This document shows positions 8,102 to 17,212 of a stretch of 60,191 bases of DNA, one piece after another. Below the pieces are notes generated by a model that was given only the letters and a program-made list of their open reading frames with translations, had not been told where the DNA came from and made no database searches. Both the position numbers and the translations under genes were made by a program. Within the stretch, counting starts at the first letter, position 1. Each line of letters starts with the position of its first letter. This DNA comes from Agathobacter sp. (GTDB lineage: Bacteria > Bacillota > Clostridia > Lachnospirales > Lachnospiraceae): assembly GCA_017623935.1 (NCBI GenBank), contig JAGAOC010000009.1:1-60191 (forward strand). The letters are read 5' to 3'.

Positions 8102-8926
8102 ATGATGATGTCACAGGAAGAATTTTTAAGAGTATCCATCTTTCTGAAAAATAAATATGGCATAGATATGACCAAGAAAAAAGAGATCGTAAGTGGCAGG
8201 TTGGATAACTTTATAAGGAATCACGATTTTGAGAATTATCACGATTTTATGAATTCCTTAGAAGTAGACGATACCGGGGAACTGGAAAAGGAACTGGTGA
8301 ATCTTTTGACCACGAACCACACTTATTTTATGAGGGAACCGGAGCATTTTGAGTTTTTAAGAAAAGAAGTGCTTCCATACCTCAAGAAAAAGGAACAAGG
8401 GAGAAAAGACCTTTGTATCTGGTGCGCTGCCTCATCTACAGGAGAAGAACCTTATACGGTAGCTATGGTATTAATGGATTTTCTGGGACTTGAGCATGAG
8501 AAATGGGATACGAAAGTCTTAGCCACGGATATTTCCACAAATGTCTTACAGCAGGCGGTGAGTGGAGTGTATGGAGCAGAACAGATCAGCAGTCTGCCTG
8601 GAGTTTGGAAGAGACGGTTCTTTCGGCAGGTTTCGGGAGAAGACTCCTATATGGCAACCCAGGAATTGAAGGATCAAGTGATATTCCGTAAGTTCAATCT
8701 GATGGATCGATTTCCCTTCAAGAGGAAAATGCATGTGGTCTTTTTAAGAAATGTCATGATCTATTTTGACGAGAAGACCAAAAATGAATTAATTCGGAAA
8801 GTGTATGATGTAATGGAACCAGGTGGCTATCTTTTTATAGGGCAGACAGAGACCATCAATAGAGAGTATGCACCTTTTCAAATGATACGACCATCTATTT
8901 TCCGAAAAGAAGAGGGGATTAGATAG
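8102..8926 (+). CDS. cheR: CheR, chemotaxis protein glutamate methyltransferase
   Basis: 274 residues, the usual length. CheR uses S-adenosylmethionine to methylate glutamates of MCP receptors. An N-terminal helical domain carries the LTTNHTYFMREPEHF segment typical of CheR; the SAM-binding domain has WCAASSTGEEPYTVAM, VLATDISTNVL and the catalytic-region FLRNVMIYFD, and ends with GYLFIGQTE. It sits 3 bp before cheB, giving a complete adaptation pair in one operon. ATG codons at 8102, 8105 and 8108 are all possible starts behind GAGGAA. Confidence 0.95.
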   Translation: MMMSQEEFLRVSIFLKNKYGIDMTKKKEIVSGRLDNFIRNHDFENYHDFMNSLEVDDTGELEKELVNLLTTNHTYFMREPEHFEFLRKEVLPYLKKKEQGRKDLCIWCAASSTGEEPYTVAMVLMDFLGLEHEKWDTKVLATDISTNVLQQAVSGVYGAEQISSLPGVWKRRFFRQVSGEDSYMATQELKDQVIFRKFNLMDRFPFKRKMHVVFLRNVMIYFDEKTKNELIRKVYDVMEPGGYLFIGQTETINREYAPFQMIRPSIFRKEEGIR

Positions 8927-8929
8927 AAC

Positions 8930-9958
8930 ATGCGGCAGATTAAAGTTTTAGTAGTAGAAGATTCCATGTTCTTTCGAGAGTTTCTGGTAAAGAATCTGAA
9001 TAAAGATCCTGCTTTAAACGTGGTTGCGGCAGTACAGGATCCTTTTGAGGCAAGAGATGCTATTGTGAAATATCGACCGGATGTTATGACTTTAGATATT
9101 GAACTGCCACGAATGGATGGAATCGAATTTTTAAAGAAATTAATGCCACAGTATCCAATGCCTGTGGTAATGATCAGTGCATTACGTAATAGAGCCCAAG
9201 AGGCACTAGAGGCTGGCGCCGTAGATTTTGCGGTGAAGCCGGGAATGTCTGATAAACATAAATTAGAAGAATTTGTACAAAAAGACCTTCCGATCAAGAT
9301 TAAGATCGCATCTACGGCGAAGATCGGAAGATTAAAGAATCATACAGAATTGCAGATTCAGGAAAGTGGGGGCACCAATGACCAAGAGATGGTAGTGGCC
9401 ATCGGAGCTTCTACCGGAGGAACCGAAGCGATCGCTGAGGTGTTGAAAGATTTTGGGACAGATATCCCAGGGGTAGTGATAGTGCAGCATATGCCGGAAG
9501 GATTTACCGGTATGTATGCAGAAAGGCTGAACAACCAGTGTCATGTTCGGGTGAAAGAAGCCAGAAATGAAGACAGAGTATTGCCAGGCCAGGTGCTGAT
9601 CGCGCCGGGAGGGGATGCTCATATGAAGCTGATCAGGGTCAATGGAGCCTATCAGGTAGAGATCAAAAAAGGCGCCAAAGTGAACGGACACAGGCCTTCT
9701 GTGGATGTGCTCTTTCAGTCAGTTGCTCAGGCGGCTGGAGCCAATTCATTAGGAATCATTTTAACTGGTATGGGGGGCGATGGAGCCAGAGGGCTTTTGG
9801 CTATGAGACAGGCAGGTGCCAGAACGATCGGACAGGACGAATCCACCTGCATCGTCTATGGAATGCCAAAAGTAGCCTATGACATCGGTGCAGTGGAATA
9901 CCAAGAGAAACTTTCAGATATAGCAAGAAAGACGTATCAATTAATAAATAGAGTTTAA
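8930..9958 (+). CDS. cheB: CheB, protein-glutamate methylesterase/deamidase
   Basis: 342 residues. The receiver domain has Asp56 in TLDIELPRMDG. The linker is followed by the CheB catalytic domain with Ser in GASTGGTEA, His in VQHMPEGFT and Asp in LTGMGGDGARG. Phosphorylation by CheA is known to activate demethylation of MCPs, balancing CheR. It follows cheR by 3 bp. Confidence 0.95.
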   Translation: MRQIKVLVVEDSMFFREFLVKNLNKDPALNVVAAVQDPFEARDAIVKYRPDVMTLDIELPRMDGIEFLKKLMPQYPMPVVMISALRNRAQEALEAGAVDFAVKPGMSDKHKLEEFVQKDLPIKIKIASTAKIGRLKNHTELQIQESGGTNDQEMVVAIGASTGGTEAIAEVLKDFGTDIPGVVIVQHMPEGFTGMYAERLNNQCHVRVKEARNEDRVLPGQVLIAPGGDAHMKLIRVNGAYQVEIKKGAKVNGHRPSVDVLFQSVAQAAGANSLGIILTGMGGDGARGLLAMRQAGARTIGQDESTCIVYGMPKVAYDIGAVEYQEKLSDIARKTYQLINRV

Positions 9959-9972
9959 AGGAGAGTAACCAT

Positions 9973-10368
9973 ATGAGAATCTTATTAGCAGAAGACGATT
10001 TTGTAACAAGAAAATTTATGACAAACTTTTTATCTAAGTATGGCGAGTGTGATGTAACAGTAGACGGCATGGAAGCAGTAGACGCTTTTATGATGGCAAT
10101 GGAAGATGGAGAACCATATGACCTTGTCTGCCTTGATATCATGATGCCGGTTATGGATGGATATCAGGCATTGGTAGGAATCCGTAACATTGAGAAAGAA
10201 CGGAACATTCCAGAAGAGAAAATGGCGAAAGTCATTATGGCAACAGCTCTTAATGAAGAGAAGAATGTGAAGATGGCATTTGATCTTGGATGTACGATTT
10301 ATTCAGGAAAACCAATTGACCAGGATCGTTTTGAGCAGGCATTAAAGAAACTGGGAATGATCAAATAA
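9973..10368 (+). CDS. CheY-like single-domain response regulator
   Basis: 131 residues, receiver only. Acidic pocket EDD at 7-9, phosphoacceptor Asp55 in LDIMMPVMDG, Thr in ATAL and Lys in GKPI. As the only stand-alone receiver in the operon it is the natural output or phosphate sink for CheA, but no flagellar switch gene lies in the window, so its target is unknown. It lies between cheB and cheA with short gaps and an AAAGGAGAG ribosome binding site. Confidence 0.9.
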   Translation: MRILLAEDDFVTRKFMTNFLSKYGECDVTVDGMEAVDAFMMAMEDGEPYDLVCLDIMMPVMDGYQALVGIRNIEKERNIPEEKMAKVIMATALNEEKNVKMAFDLGCTIYSGKPIDQDRFEQALKKLGMIK

Positions 10369-10403
10369 ATTTAGAGATGACAGACGAAAGAAGGGATTAA
10401 GAA

Positions 10404-12557
10404 ATGGCGGATCAATTTAACACAGACGACATGCTGGATATGTATTTATTTGAAAATACTCAGCTTTTAGAGCGTCTTCAGGAAATTGTTCTGGAACAGA
10501 AGGATGAGGATTATTTCGATGAGGATAGTATCAACGAGATTTTCCGTACCATGCATACCATAAAAGGCTCTTCTGGCATTATGATGTTCGATGATATTAC
10601 AAAGATTGCACATAAACTGGAAGATGTATTCTTTTATTTAAGAGAATCCCATCCGGAAAAAGTTCCTCACGTAGAACTGGTGGAACACGTACTGGATGTT
10701 GCAGACTTTATTATGGGAGAAATGGAAAAACTCCAGAATGGTGAATCAGCAGATGGAAATTCCACCAAAGCAGTAGCAGCAATTGATAAATTTTTAACAA
10801 AGATCAAAGTAGCAAACGGAGATGCAGAGCCGGGAACTGCGGCAAAAGAACCGGAGAAGCCGGCTGAACCACAGCAGTTCTATATTGCACCAATGGCAAC
10901 GAACGCCAGCCACTTTTTCAAGATCTATCTTACCTATAATCCGGAAATGGAACTGGTGAATGTACATGCATATAAGATGGTATATGCATTAAAAGAGATC
11001 GCAGAAGATCTTATGTATTCTCCAGAAGATATCATTTCTGATGATAGAGCTTGTGATGAGATCAAAGAGAATGGCTTTAAGCTCCTTCTACAGACTCAGA
11101 GTACAGAGAAGGAACTGCGGAACATCATCAAACCGGGATATGACATTCAGAAGGTAGATATCTATGAGTGTACTGCTAAGGAATTCCAACAGGGATTTGA
11201 CAGTGTTGGTTCAGAGATCCGCATTGATTTAGAATCCAGCGCAGAAGAGATCGAAGAGAAGGCAAAGAAGGAAGAAGAAGAGAAAGAAAAACAGCAGAAG
11301 AAGCCAATGGCTCCTGGTGATTTCGTTATTCAGTCCAAAGAGCCTGGTAAAGCTAAGAAGCTTGCCAAGGACAAGCCTAAGAAAGCAGAGAAAGCTGCTT
11401 TTATCAGCGTAGATGTGGCAAAGATGGATATGCTCATGGATCTGATCGGAGAGCTGGTTATCTCAGAATCTGTAGTGCTGCAGAATCCGGATCTGAAAGT
11501 ACCGGGATTAAAGTTGGATAACTTTAACAAAGCAGCAGCTCAGATGTCTAAGATCTCTACAGATTTACAGAATGTGATCATGTCCATGCGAATGGTACCA
11601 CTGACCAATACCTTCCAGAAGATGAATCGTATTGTCTTCGATGTGTCCCGTAAGCTGGGAAAAGATATTGAATTTGAGATGGTAGGAGATACAACAGAAG
11701 TAGATAAGAACATTATCGAGCATATTTCCGACCCTCTTATGCATTTGGTACGTAACTCCGTAGACCATGGAATCGAGTCAAAAGAAGAGCGTCTTGCAAA
11801 AGGCAAACCTGCAAAAGGTAAAGTTACCTTATCTGCTAAGACAGAATCCGGTAAAGTATGGATCGGTGTCCAAGATAATGGACAGGGTCTTGATCGAGAT
11901 AAGATCATGGCGAAAGCTAGAAAACAGGGCATTTTAGATCCGACCAGACCAGATAACTCTTATACCGACAAAGAAGTTTATCAATTTATTACCTTGCCAG
12001 GTTTCTCCACCAACGAGAAAGTTACCGAATATTCAGGACGAGGCGTTGGAATGGACGTTGTAGTATCCAATCTGCAGTCCATTGGTGGAACTCTTGAGAT
12101 CGAGAGTACCCCAGGTCAGGGTAGTATCATGAGTCTTAAGATTCCGCTGACCCTTGCCATCATTGATGGTATTGTCATGAAAGTAGGAAGTTCTGCTTTT
12201 GTTATGGAAACAGGCGTTGTAAAAGAATTTGTCAGTGTTACCGAAGACATGATGATCGAGGAGCCAAATGGCAGTGAATTTGTCATGATCCGTGGAGAGG
12301 CTTACCCAGTGATCCGCTTAGGGGACTGGTATCACCTCAGAGATTATAAGAGAAAAGTTGAAGAAGGCATGATGGTCATCCTGGAAGTAGAGGGTGAGAA
12401 GTTCTGTCTCTTTGTGGATACACTCGTAGGAAAACAGGAGATCGTTGTTAAACCGATCCCATCCTATGTGAAGAAAGTAAAAGGACTTTCTGGATGTACC
12501 CAGTTAGGAGATGGAAGTATCGCACTGATCCTGGATGCAGCGGCAATGCTTGAATAA
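10404..12557 (+). CDS. cheA: CheA, chemosensory histidine kinase
   Basis: 717 residues with the canonical order: P1 Hpt domain (His51 in MHTIKGSSG), a P2-like region about 160-275, a charged Lys/Glu linker (about 285-330), P3 dimerisation, P4 ATPase (HLVRNSVDHGIE N-box, DNGQGL G1, SGRGVGMDVV G2) and the P5 CheW-like domain at the C-terminus. It forms arrays with CheW and MCPs and phosphorylates CheB and CheY-type receivers. It lies between the cheY-like gene and cheW. The acidic/basic linker is long but normal for the family. Confidence 0.95.
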   Translation: MADQFNTDDMLDMYLFENTQLLERLQEIVLEQKDEDYFDEDSINEIFRTMHTIKGSSGIMMFDDITKIAHKLEDVFFYLRESHPEKVPHVELVEHVLDVADFIMGEMEKLQNGESADGNSTKAVAAIDKFLTKIKVANGDAEPGTAAKEPEKPAEPQQFYIAPMATNASHFFKIYLTYNPEMELVNVHAYKMVYALKEIAEDLMYSPEDIISDDRACDEIKENGFKLLLQTQSTEKELRNIIKPGYDIQKVDIYECTAKEFQQGFDSVGSEIRIDLESSAEEIEEKAKKEEEEKEKQQKKPMAPGDFVIQSKEPGKAKKLAKDKPKKAEKAAFISVDVAKMDMLMDLIGELVISESVVLQNPDLKVPGLKLDNFNKAAAQMSKISTDLQNVIMSMRMVPLTNTFQKMNRIVFDVSRKLGKDIEFEMVGDTTEVDKNIIEHISDPLMHLVRNSVDHGIESKEERLAKGKPAKGKVTLSAKTESGKVWIGVQDNGQGLDRDKIMAKARKQGILDPTRPDNSYTDKEVYQFITLPGFSTNEKVTEYSGRGVGMDVVVSNLQSIGGTLEIESTPGQGSIMSLKIPLTLAIIDGIVMKVGSSAFVMETGVVKEFVSVTEDMMIEEPNGSEFVMIRGEAYPVIRLGDWYHLRDYKRKVEEGMMVILEVEGEKFCLFVDTLVGKQEIVVKPIPSYVKKVKGLSGCTQLGDGSIALILDAAAMLE

Positions 12558-12578
12558 AATAGAAAGGAAAGGACTTTT

Positions 12579-13127
12579 ATGGAAGAGGCAATTGCGTTAA
12601 ATGAAGCGGTTTCCACTGTAGATGCTTCTGGAGAACAGGAAGAACAAAAAGGGAAATACGTTACTTTTAAATCAGGCAATGAATATTTTGGATTAAAGAT
12701 ACAATATGTCAATGAGATCATTGTATTTCAGGAGATCACAGAGATTCCGGAAAGCGAAGATTACATTAAGGGACTGATCAATCTGCGAGGAAAGATCATT
12801 CCGGTCATTGATGTAAGACTCCGGTTCAAACAGAAACCTTTTGAGTATAATGACAGAACTTGTATTATTGTCATTAATGTGAAGTCTGTAGTAGTAGGAC
12901 TGATCGTTGAGAAGATCGCAGAAGTTGTGGAGATCAAGGAAGAGAATATCTTACCATCACCGACCATTGGACGGGCTGACAAAGCGCAGAACAAATATGT
13001 GTATGCCATTGGTAAAGTTGACGATTCCGTGAAATTACTGTTAGATCCTGACAAGCTTTTAAATGATGAGGAGTTGGCAGGTCTGGAGCAACAGGCAGAA
13101 AATGCAGAGGAAGAAGGAGAGGAATAA
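12579..13127 (+). CDS. cheW: CheW coupling protein
   Basis: 182 residues, slightly longer than usual because of an acidic N-terminal extension (about 20 residues) and acidic C-terminal tail. The core shows the CheW SH3-like fold motifs [28 protein letters not shown] and [12 protein letters not shown]. It couples CheA to the MCP encoded next; the MCP ATG lies one base after this stop codon. Confidence 0.93.
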   Translation: MEEAIALNEAVSTVDASGEQEEQKGKYVTFKSGNEYFGLKIQYVNEIIVFQEITEIPESEDYIKGLINLRGKIIPVIDVRLRFKQKPFEYNDRTCIIVINVKSVVVGLIVEKIAEVVEIKEENILPSPTIGRADKAQNKYVYAIGKVDDSVKLLLDPDKLLNDEELAGLEQQAENAEEEGEE

Positions 13128-13128
13128 G

Positions 13129-14475
13129 ATGAATAAGAATATGAAATTAACTACAAAGATGACGATCGGTTATTCAATACTGGGTCTGATCATGGTCGTA
13201 CTGTTATATATAGGATATGTATCCGTAAGAGATGTAACTCAGGCTGCAAATCCACAGAGTTATTTAAGAGCATATAGCTATGTGACTGCTGTGATCGCAG
13301 TGATAGCTGTTGTAACAATGTGCTGTGTCAGCATTGCATTGACAAGAGGCTTAAAGCTTGGCCTTAAATCTTTAAATGATGCAGCAGAAGAACTGGCAAA
13401 AGGAAATATTGACGTTGTGTTAGAGAAAAAGAGCAATAATGAATTTGGCCAGGTGATCGAGAAATATCAGAAAGTAGTTGAAAATATCCGTTATCAGGCA
13501 ATGGTAACAGAAGAGATCTCCAAAGGAAATCTCACCATTGATGTAAAGACTGTTTCTGAACACGATACTATGGGATATGCATTACAGAATCTGGTAGAAC
13601 AGAATTCTCATGCGATCTCAAATATCAGCGATGCAGCATATCAGGTTATGACAAGTTCTTCCCAGGTAGCATCTGCCAGCGAAGCTCTGGCACAGGGATC
13701 TACTGAGCAAGCAAGTGCGATTGAAGAGATCACTGCTTCTATCGGAGAGATCGCTCAGAAGACCAAACAGAATGCACAGCAGGCAAATGACGCAGCAGAA
13801 CTGATGGCTCAGGCAATCGTAGATGTAAAACAGGGAAATGTACAGATGCAGGATATGGTTGTTGCTATGGAAGAGATCAATAGTGCTTCTGAGAGCATTT
13901 CCAAGATCATTAAAGTAATTGACGATATTGCATTCCAGACAAATATCTTAGCATTAAATGCAGCTGTTGAAGCTGCAAGAGCAGGGGAAGCTGGAAAAGG
14001 CTTTGCAGTAGTTGCAGAAGAAGTTCGTAATCTGGCAGCAAAGAGTGCTTCCGCAGCTTCTGAAACCGCAGAATTAATTGAGAATTCTATTCAGAAAGTA
14101 AATTCAGGAACAAAGATCGCAGATGATACCGCAAGAGCATTAGAAGCTATTACTCAGGGAGTAGAGAGAAGTGAGATCTTAGTAACAGATATCGCAGAAT
14201 CTTCTAACTATCAGGCAACTGCAGTAGCTCAGATCAATCAGGCAATCGGTCAGGTATCTCAGGTAGTGCAGACTAACTCTGCTACCAGTGAACAGTGTGC
14301 AGCTGCTAGTGAGGAACTCTCCAGTCAGGCAGTCCGCATGAGAGATCTGTTATCTATTTATCGTTTACATGAAACAAAACGTGCTTTTTCCGGAGTAGCT
14401 AAGAAAGAAGCAGTAAGCAATGCAGTAACAAATGAAAATATCATTTCTCTTGGTGAGGGATTTGGCAAATATTAA
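13129..14475 (+). CDS. Methyl-accepting chemotaxis protein with minimal external loop
   Basis: I place the start at ATG 13129 ([10 protein letters not shown]), just after the cheW stop; the open frame further upstream overlaps cheW. 448 residues. Two transmembrane helices (about 12-32 and 45-67) are separated by only about 15 residues, so there is no periplasmic/extracellular sensor domain. A HAMP-like segment, methylation helices and the conserved hairpin tip ([22 protein letters not shown]) follow. Input must come through the membrane, HAMP, or a partner such as the membrane kinases encoded next. Probably methylated by CheR and demethylated by CheB of the same operon. Confidence 0.92.
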   Translation: MNKNMKLTTKMTIGYSILGLIMVVLLYIGYVSVRDVTQAANPQSYLRAYSYVTAVIAVIAVVTMCCVSIALTRGLKLGLKSLNDAAEELAKGNIDVVLEKKSNNEFGQVIEKYQKVVENIRYQAMVTEEISKGNLTIDVKTVSEHDTMGYALQNLVEQNSHAISNISDAAYQVMTSSSQVASASEALAQGSTEQASAIEEITASIGEIAQKTKQNAQQANDAAELMAQAIVDVKQGNVQMQDMVVAMEEINSASESISKIIKVIDDIAFQTNILALNAAVEAARAGEAGKGFAVVAEEVRNLAAKSASAASETAELIENSIQKVNSGTKIADDTARALEAITQGVERSEILVTDIAESSNYQATAVAQINQAIGQVSQVVQTNSATSEQCAAASEELSSQAVRMRDLLSIYRLHETKRAFSGVAKKEAVSNAVTNENIISLGEGFGKY

Positions 14476-14488
14476 GGTGGAATAGCCC

Positions 14489-17212
14489 ATGTCAGAATTT
14501 TTGGAAAAAAGTTTAAGAGACCAGAAAGTTGTAGAACGCATTTTATTAGTGATCTTTACCATTTATATTACCGGCTTGTCCTATATTGGAGGAGAAGCCG
14601 GCTGGTGGAGAGGTATTCAGACTATTTATGTAATCGGAATGGTGATCTGCTGGGGAATACATCTGGCACAGTTCAAAGATTATGTATTCCGAGCTAGGAT
14701 CACATCCTTTATGATGGTCAGCGGTGTAGTGATATACTGCGTAAATACAGAAAATATGATGGAATCTGCATCTACATTGGTTGCTCTCGTAATCTTCATG
14801 AGCCTTTATGAGATTCCGGAGTTGATCTATCTTTGTGTGATCGGAACTATTTTTCTGCTTCTGTATCATGGGTTTTATATTAATTCGATCCATTTTTCTA
14901 CACCGGAGCAAAATATTCGGACCATCTTGAAATTTGCTTCTATTTTCCTGGCTGAATTTATCAGTTTTTATCTGGTAAGTAAGCAGAGAGAAAGTAATCA
15001 GAGACAGCGTCAGACCATTGAAGATCTGCGAGAAGCAGAACGTACAAGAGATGATTTCCTGGCAAATGTCAGCCATGAACTCCGTACCCCGATCAATACC
15101 ATCTGTGGTATGACCGAAGTGGCTCTTAGAAAAGACTTAGATCCAGAGATTCAAAGTCATATTACGGATATTCAGATGGCTGGCCGGAACCTTCTGGCAG
15201 TTGTCAGTGATATTTTGGACTTTACAGAGCTGCAGGCAGGAGATCTGGAACTGGTAGAAGAAGCCTATAACATTTCTTCGACCATTCATGATGTCATTAA
15301 TATGTCCTTGGCTCAGAAAAGAGAGAAAAAGATCGAATTCATCGTAGACTGTGATGCGAATCTGCCAAGATCTCTGCTAGGAGACGAGCAGAAGATCCGA
15401 AGAGTTATTATGAACCTGGTAAATAATGCCATTAAATTTACCAACGAAGGTTGTGTTAGTATCCAGATCGGATGCAGACAGGAAAGTTACGGAACCAACC
15501 TGTTTGTGAAGGTGAAAGATACCGGTATCGGTATGAGAGAGGAAAGTCTCGAAAAACTCTTTACTTTTTTCAGTCAGGTAGATACCAGACGTAACCGTCA
15601 GGAAAGCGGATTGGGATTAGGCCTTGCCATTTCCCAGGCCATCGTTGACCGAATGGGCGGTTTTATCACAGTAAAGAGTAAGTATGGCAAGGGAAGTGAG
15701 ATTCAGTTCGTCATTCCGCAGAAGGTACTGAATCCGGAACCGATCGTAACATTACAGAATTTTGAGCATATTAATATTGCGCTTTATATCGATATGGAGC
15801 AGTTTAATATGCCAGAGATCCGAGACGAATATACAGCTAATATTAAGCATATGGTAGAGCAGTTAGGAGCAAGAGTTCATATCTGTAAGAATCTGCCAGA
15901 ATTAAAGAGAAGGATTGAACGGGAGCAGTATACCCATATTATCATTTCCTTAGAGGAATATCGTGGAAATGAAATGTTTTTTGATGAACTGTCTATGCAG
16001 ACCCGGTTGATCTTGATCATTGATATGGAGGATCAGCAGTTCATAAAGAATTCCAGAATCCATATCTTGTTGAAGCCGTTCTTCGTGCTTCCGATTGTAA
16101 ACCTGTTGAAAGAGACCATGGAAGAAGTCCCAGAGGTAAAACAGGATTACAGTCACAAGCGTTTTGTCGCACCAGATGCCCATATTATGGTTGTAGACGA
16201 TAATCTTATGAACCTTAAGGTTATGGAAGGACTGCTTCAGGTATATCAGATTAAAGTTACCACTGCCATCAGTGGTTTTGAATGTATTGAAAAATTAGAA
16301 TCCAAAGACTATGACTTTGTCTTTATGGATCATATGATGCCGGAAATGGATGGTGTTGAGACCTTAGAACATATCCGTAATATTCCGGGACAATATTATA
16401 GAAACGTTCCAATCCTTGCCCTTACTGCTAATGCATTAAGCGGTATGCGAGAAATGTTCTTATCCAAGGGATTTGCAGATTTCGTGGCAAAACCAGTAGA
16501 AGTTTCCGTTTTGGAACGAGTACTTAGAAGAAATCTCCCTCAGAATAAGATCATCGATCTGGAAGATGAGCCAAAAGAGAATGTTTCTGAGGAACAGTAT
16601 GAGGGATTATCCTTTGGAGATCTTAATGTACGTAGAGGAGTCGCTTTTTGTGGTGGCTGGACAAATTACTTGGATGTCCTTAGAATGACTGTTTATGTAA
16701 ATCATAATTTAGAGAAAATTGAAACTTTTTTTGAAGAACAGGATTGGAAAAATTATACCATTCTGGTTCATTCGATTAAGAGTTCTTCTATGAATATAGG
16801 TGCAGAGGCTCTTTCTGAATTGGCCAAGAAATTAGAGGCTGCCGGAAAAAAAGAGGATATTTCTTATATCTTGGAGAATCATGCAGAAATGACTGCGGAA
16901 TATCGCAGAGTAGTGCAGGTGATCAAAGAGGGTCTGCCAAAACCAGAGGAACAGGACGAGGAAGCGGATATGGCAGAGGGTCTTATGGAATTAGGAGAAG
17001 AAGAATTCCAGAATTATGCCACTGCTTTTGAAAATGCCATGTTTGAGTTAGACGGAGATACAATGACAGAGATCTTAGATGAACTGGTAAAATATCAGTA
17101 TCGTGGCATGGTCTTACGGGAGAAACTCGTTTCTATCCGTAAAAAAGTTGAGATGTCTGATTACATGGCAGCGGCTGACAGCCTTATGGAATTAGGGGGA
17201 ATGAATCAGTGA
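14489..17212 (+). CDS. Membrane hybrid histidine kinase: HisKA-HATPase-pseudoREC-REC-Hpt
   Basis: 907 residues. Five or six membrane helices (about 15-170), HisKA with His196 in NVSHELRTP, and HATPase (NLVNNAIKF, DTGIGM, GLGLGLAIS). A degenerate receiver follows (about 410-545), where the phospho-Asp site reads IIISLEEY but a KPF-like LKPFF remains. Next come a true receiver (Asp614 in FMDHMMPEMDG) and an Hpt domain (His761 in VHSIKSSSMN). The C-terminal helical tail resembles that of the kinase at 5571. It can carry a full internal His-Asp-His relay. The last codons overlap the next gene (GTG at 17209), so the two are coupled. Confidence 0.9.
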   Translation: MSEFLEKSLRDQKVVERILLVIFTIYITGLSYIGGEAGWWRGIQTIYVIGMVICWGIHLAQFKDYVFRARITSFMMVSGVVIYCVNTENMMESASTLVALVIFMSLYEIPELIYLCVIGTIFLLLYHGFYINSIHFSTPEQNIRTILKFASIFLAEFISFYLVSKQRESNQRQRQTIEDLREAERTRDDFLANVSHELRTPINTICGMTEVALRKDLDPEIQSHITDIQMAGRNLLAVVSDILDFTELQAGDLELVEEAYNISSTIHDVINMSLAQKREKKIEFIVDCDANLPRSLLGDEQKIRRVIMNLVNNAIKFTNEGCVSIQIGCRQESYGTNLFVKVKDTGIGMREESLEKLFTFFSQVDTRRNRQESGLGLGLAISQAIVDRMGGFITVKSKYGKGSEIQFVIPQKVLNPEPIVTLQNFEHINIALYIDMEQFNMPEIRDEYTANIKHMVEQLGARVHICKNLPELKRRIEREQYTHIIISLEEYRGNEMFFDELSMQTRLILIIDMEDQQFIKNSRIHILLKPFFVLPIVNLLKETMEEVPEVKQDYSHKRFVAPDAHIMVVDDNLMNLKVMEGLLQVYQIKVTTAISGFECIEKLESKDYDFVFMDHMMPEMDGVETLEHIRNIPGQYYRNVPILALTANALSGMREMFLSKGFADFVAKPVEVSVLERVLRRNLPQNKIIDLEDEPKENVSEEQYEGLSFGDLNVRRGVAFCGGWTNYLDVLRMTVYVNHNLEKIETFFEEQDWKNYTILVHSIKSSSMNIGAEALSELAKKLEAAGKKEDISYILENHAEMTAEYRRVVQVIKEGLPKPEEQDEEADMAEGLMELGEEEFQNYATAFENAMFELDGDTMTEILDELVKYQYRGMVLREKLVSIRKKVEMSDYMAAADSLMELGGMNQ

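Noticed and set aside
13063-13128. N-terminal extension of the MCP into cheW
   Set aside because: The extension is the cheW C-terminus in another frame; ATG 13129 directly after the cheW stop gives a normal MCP.
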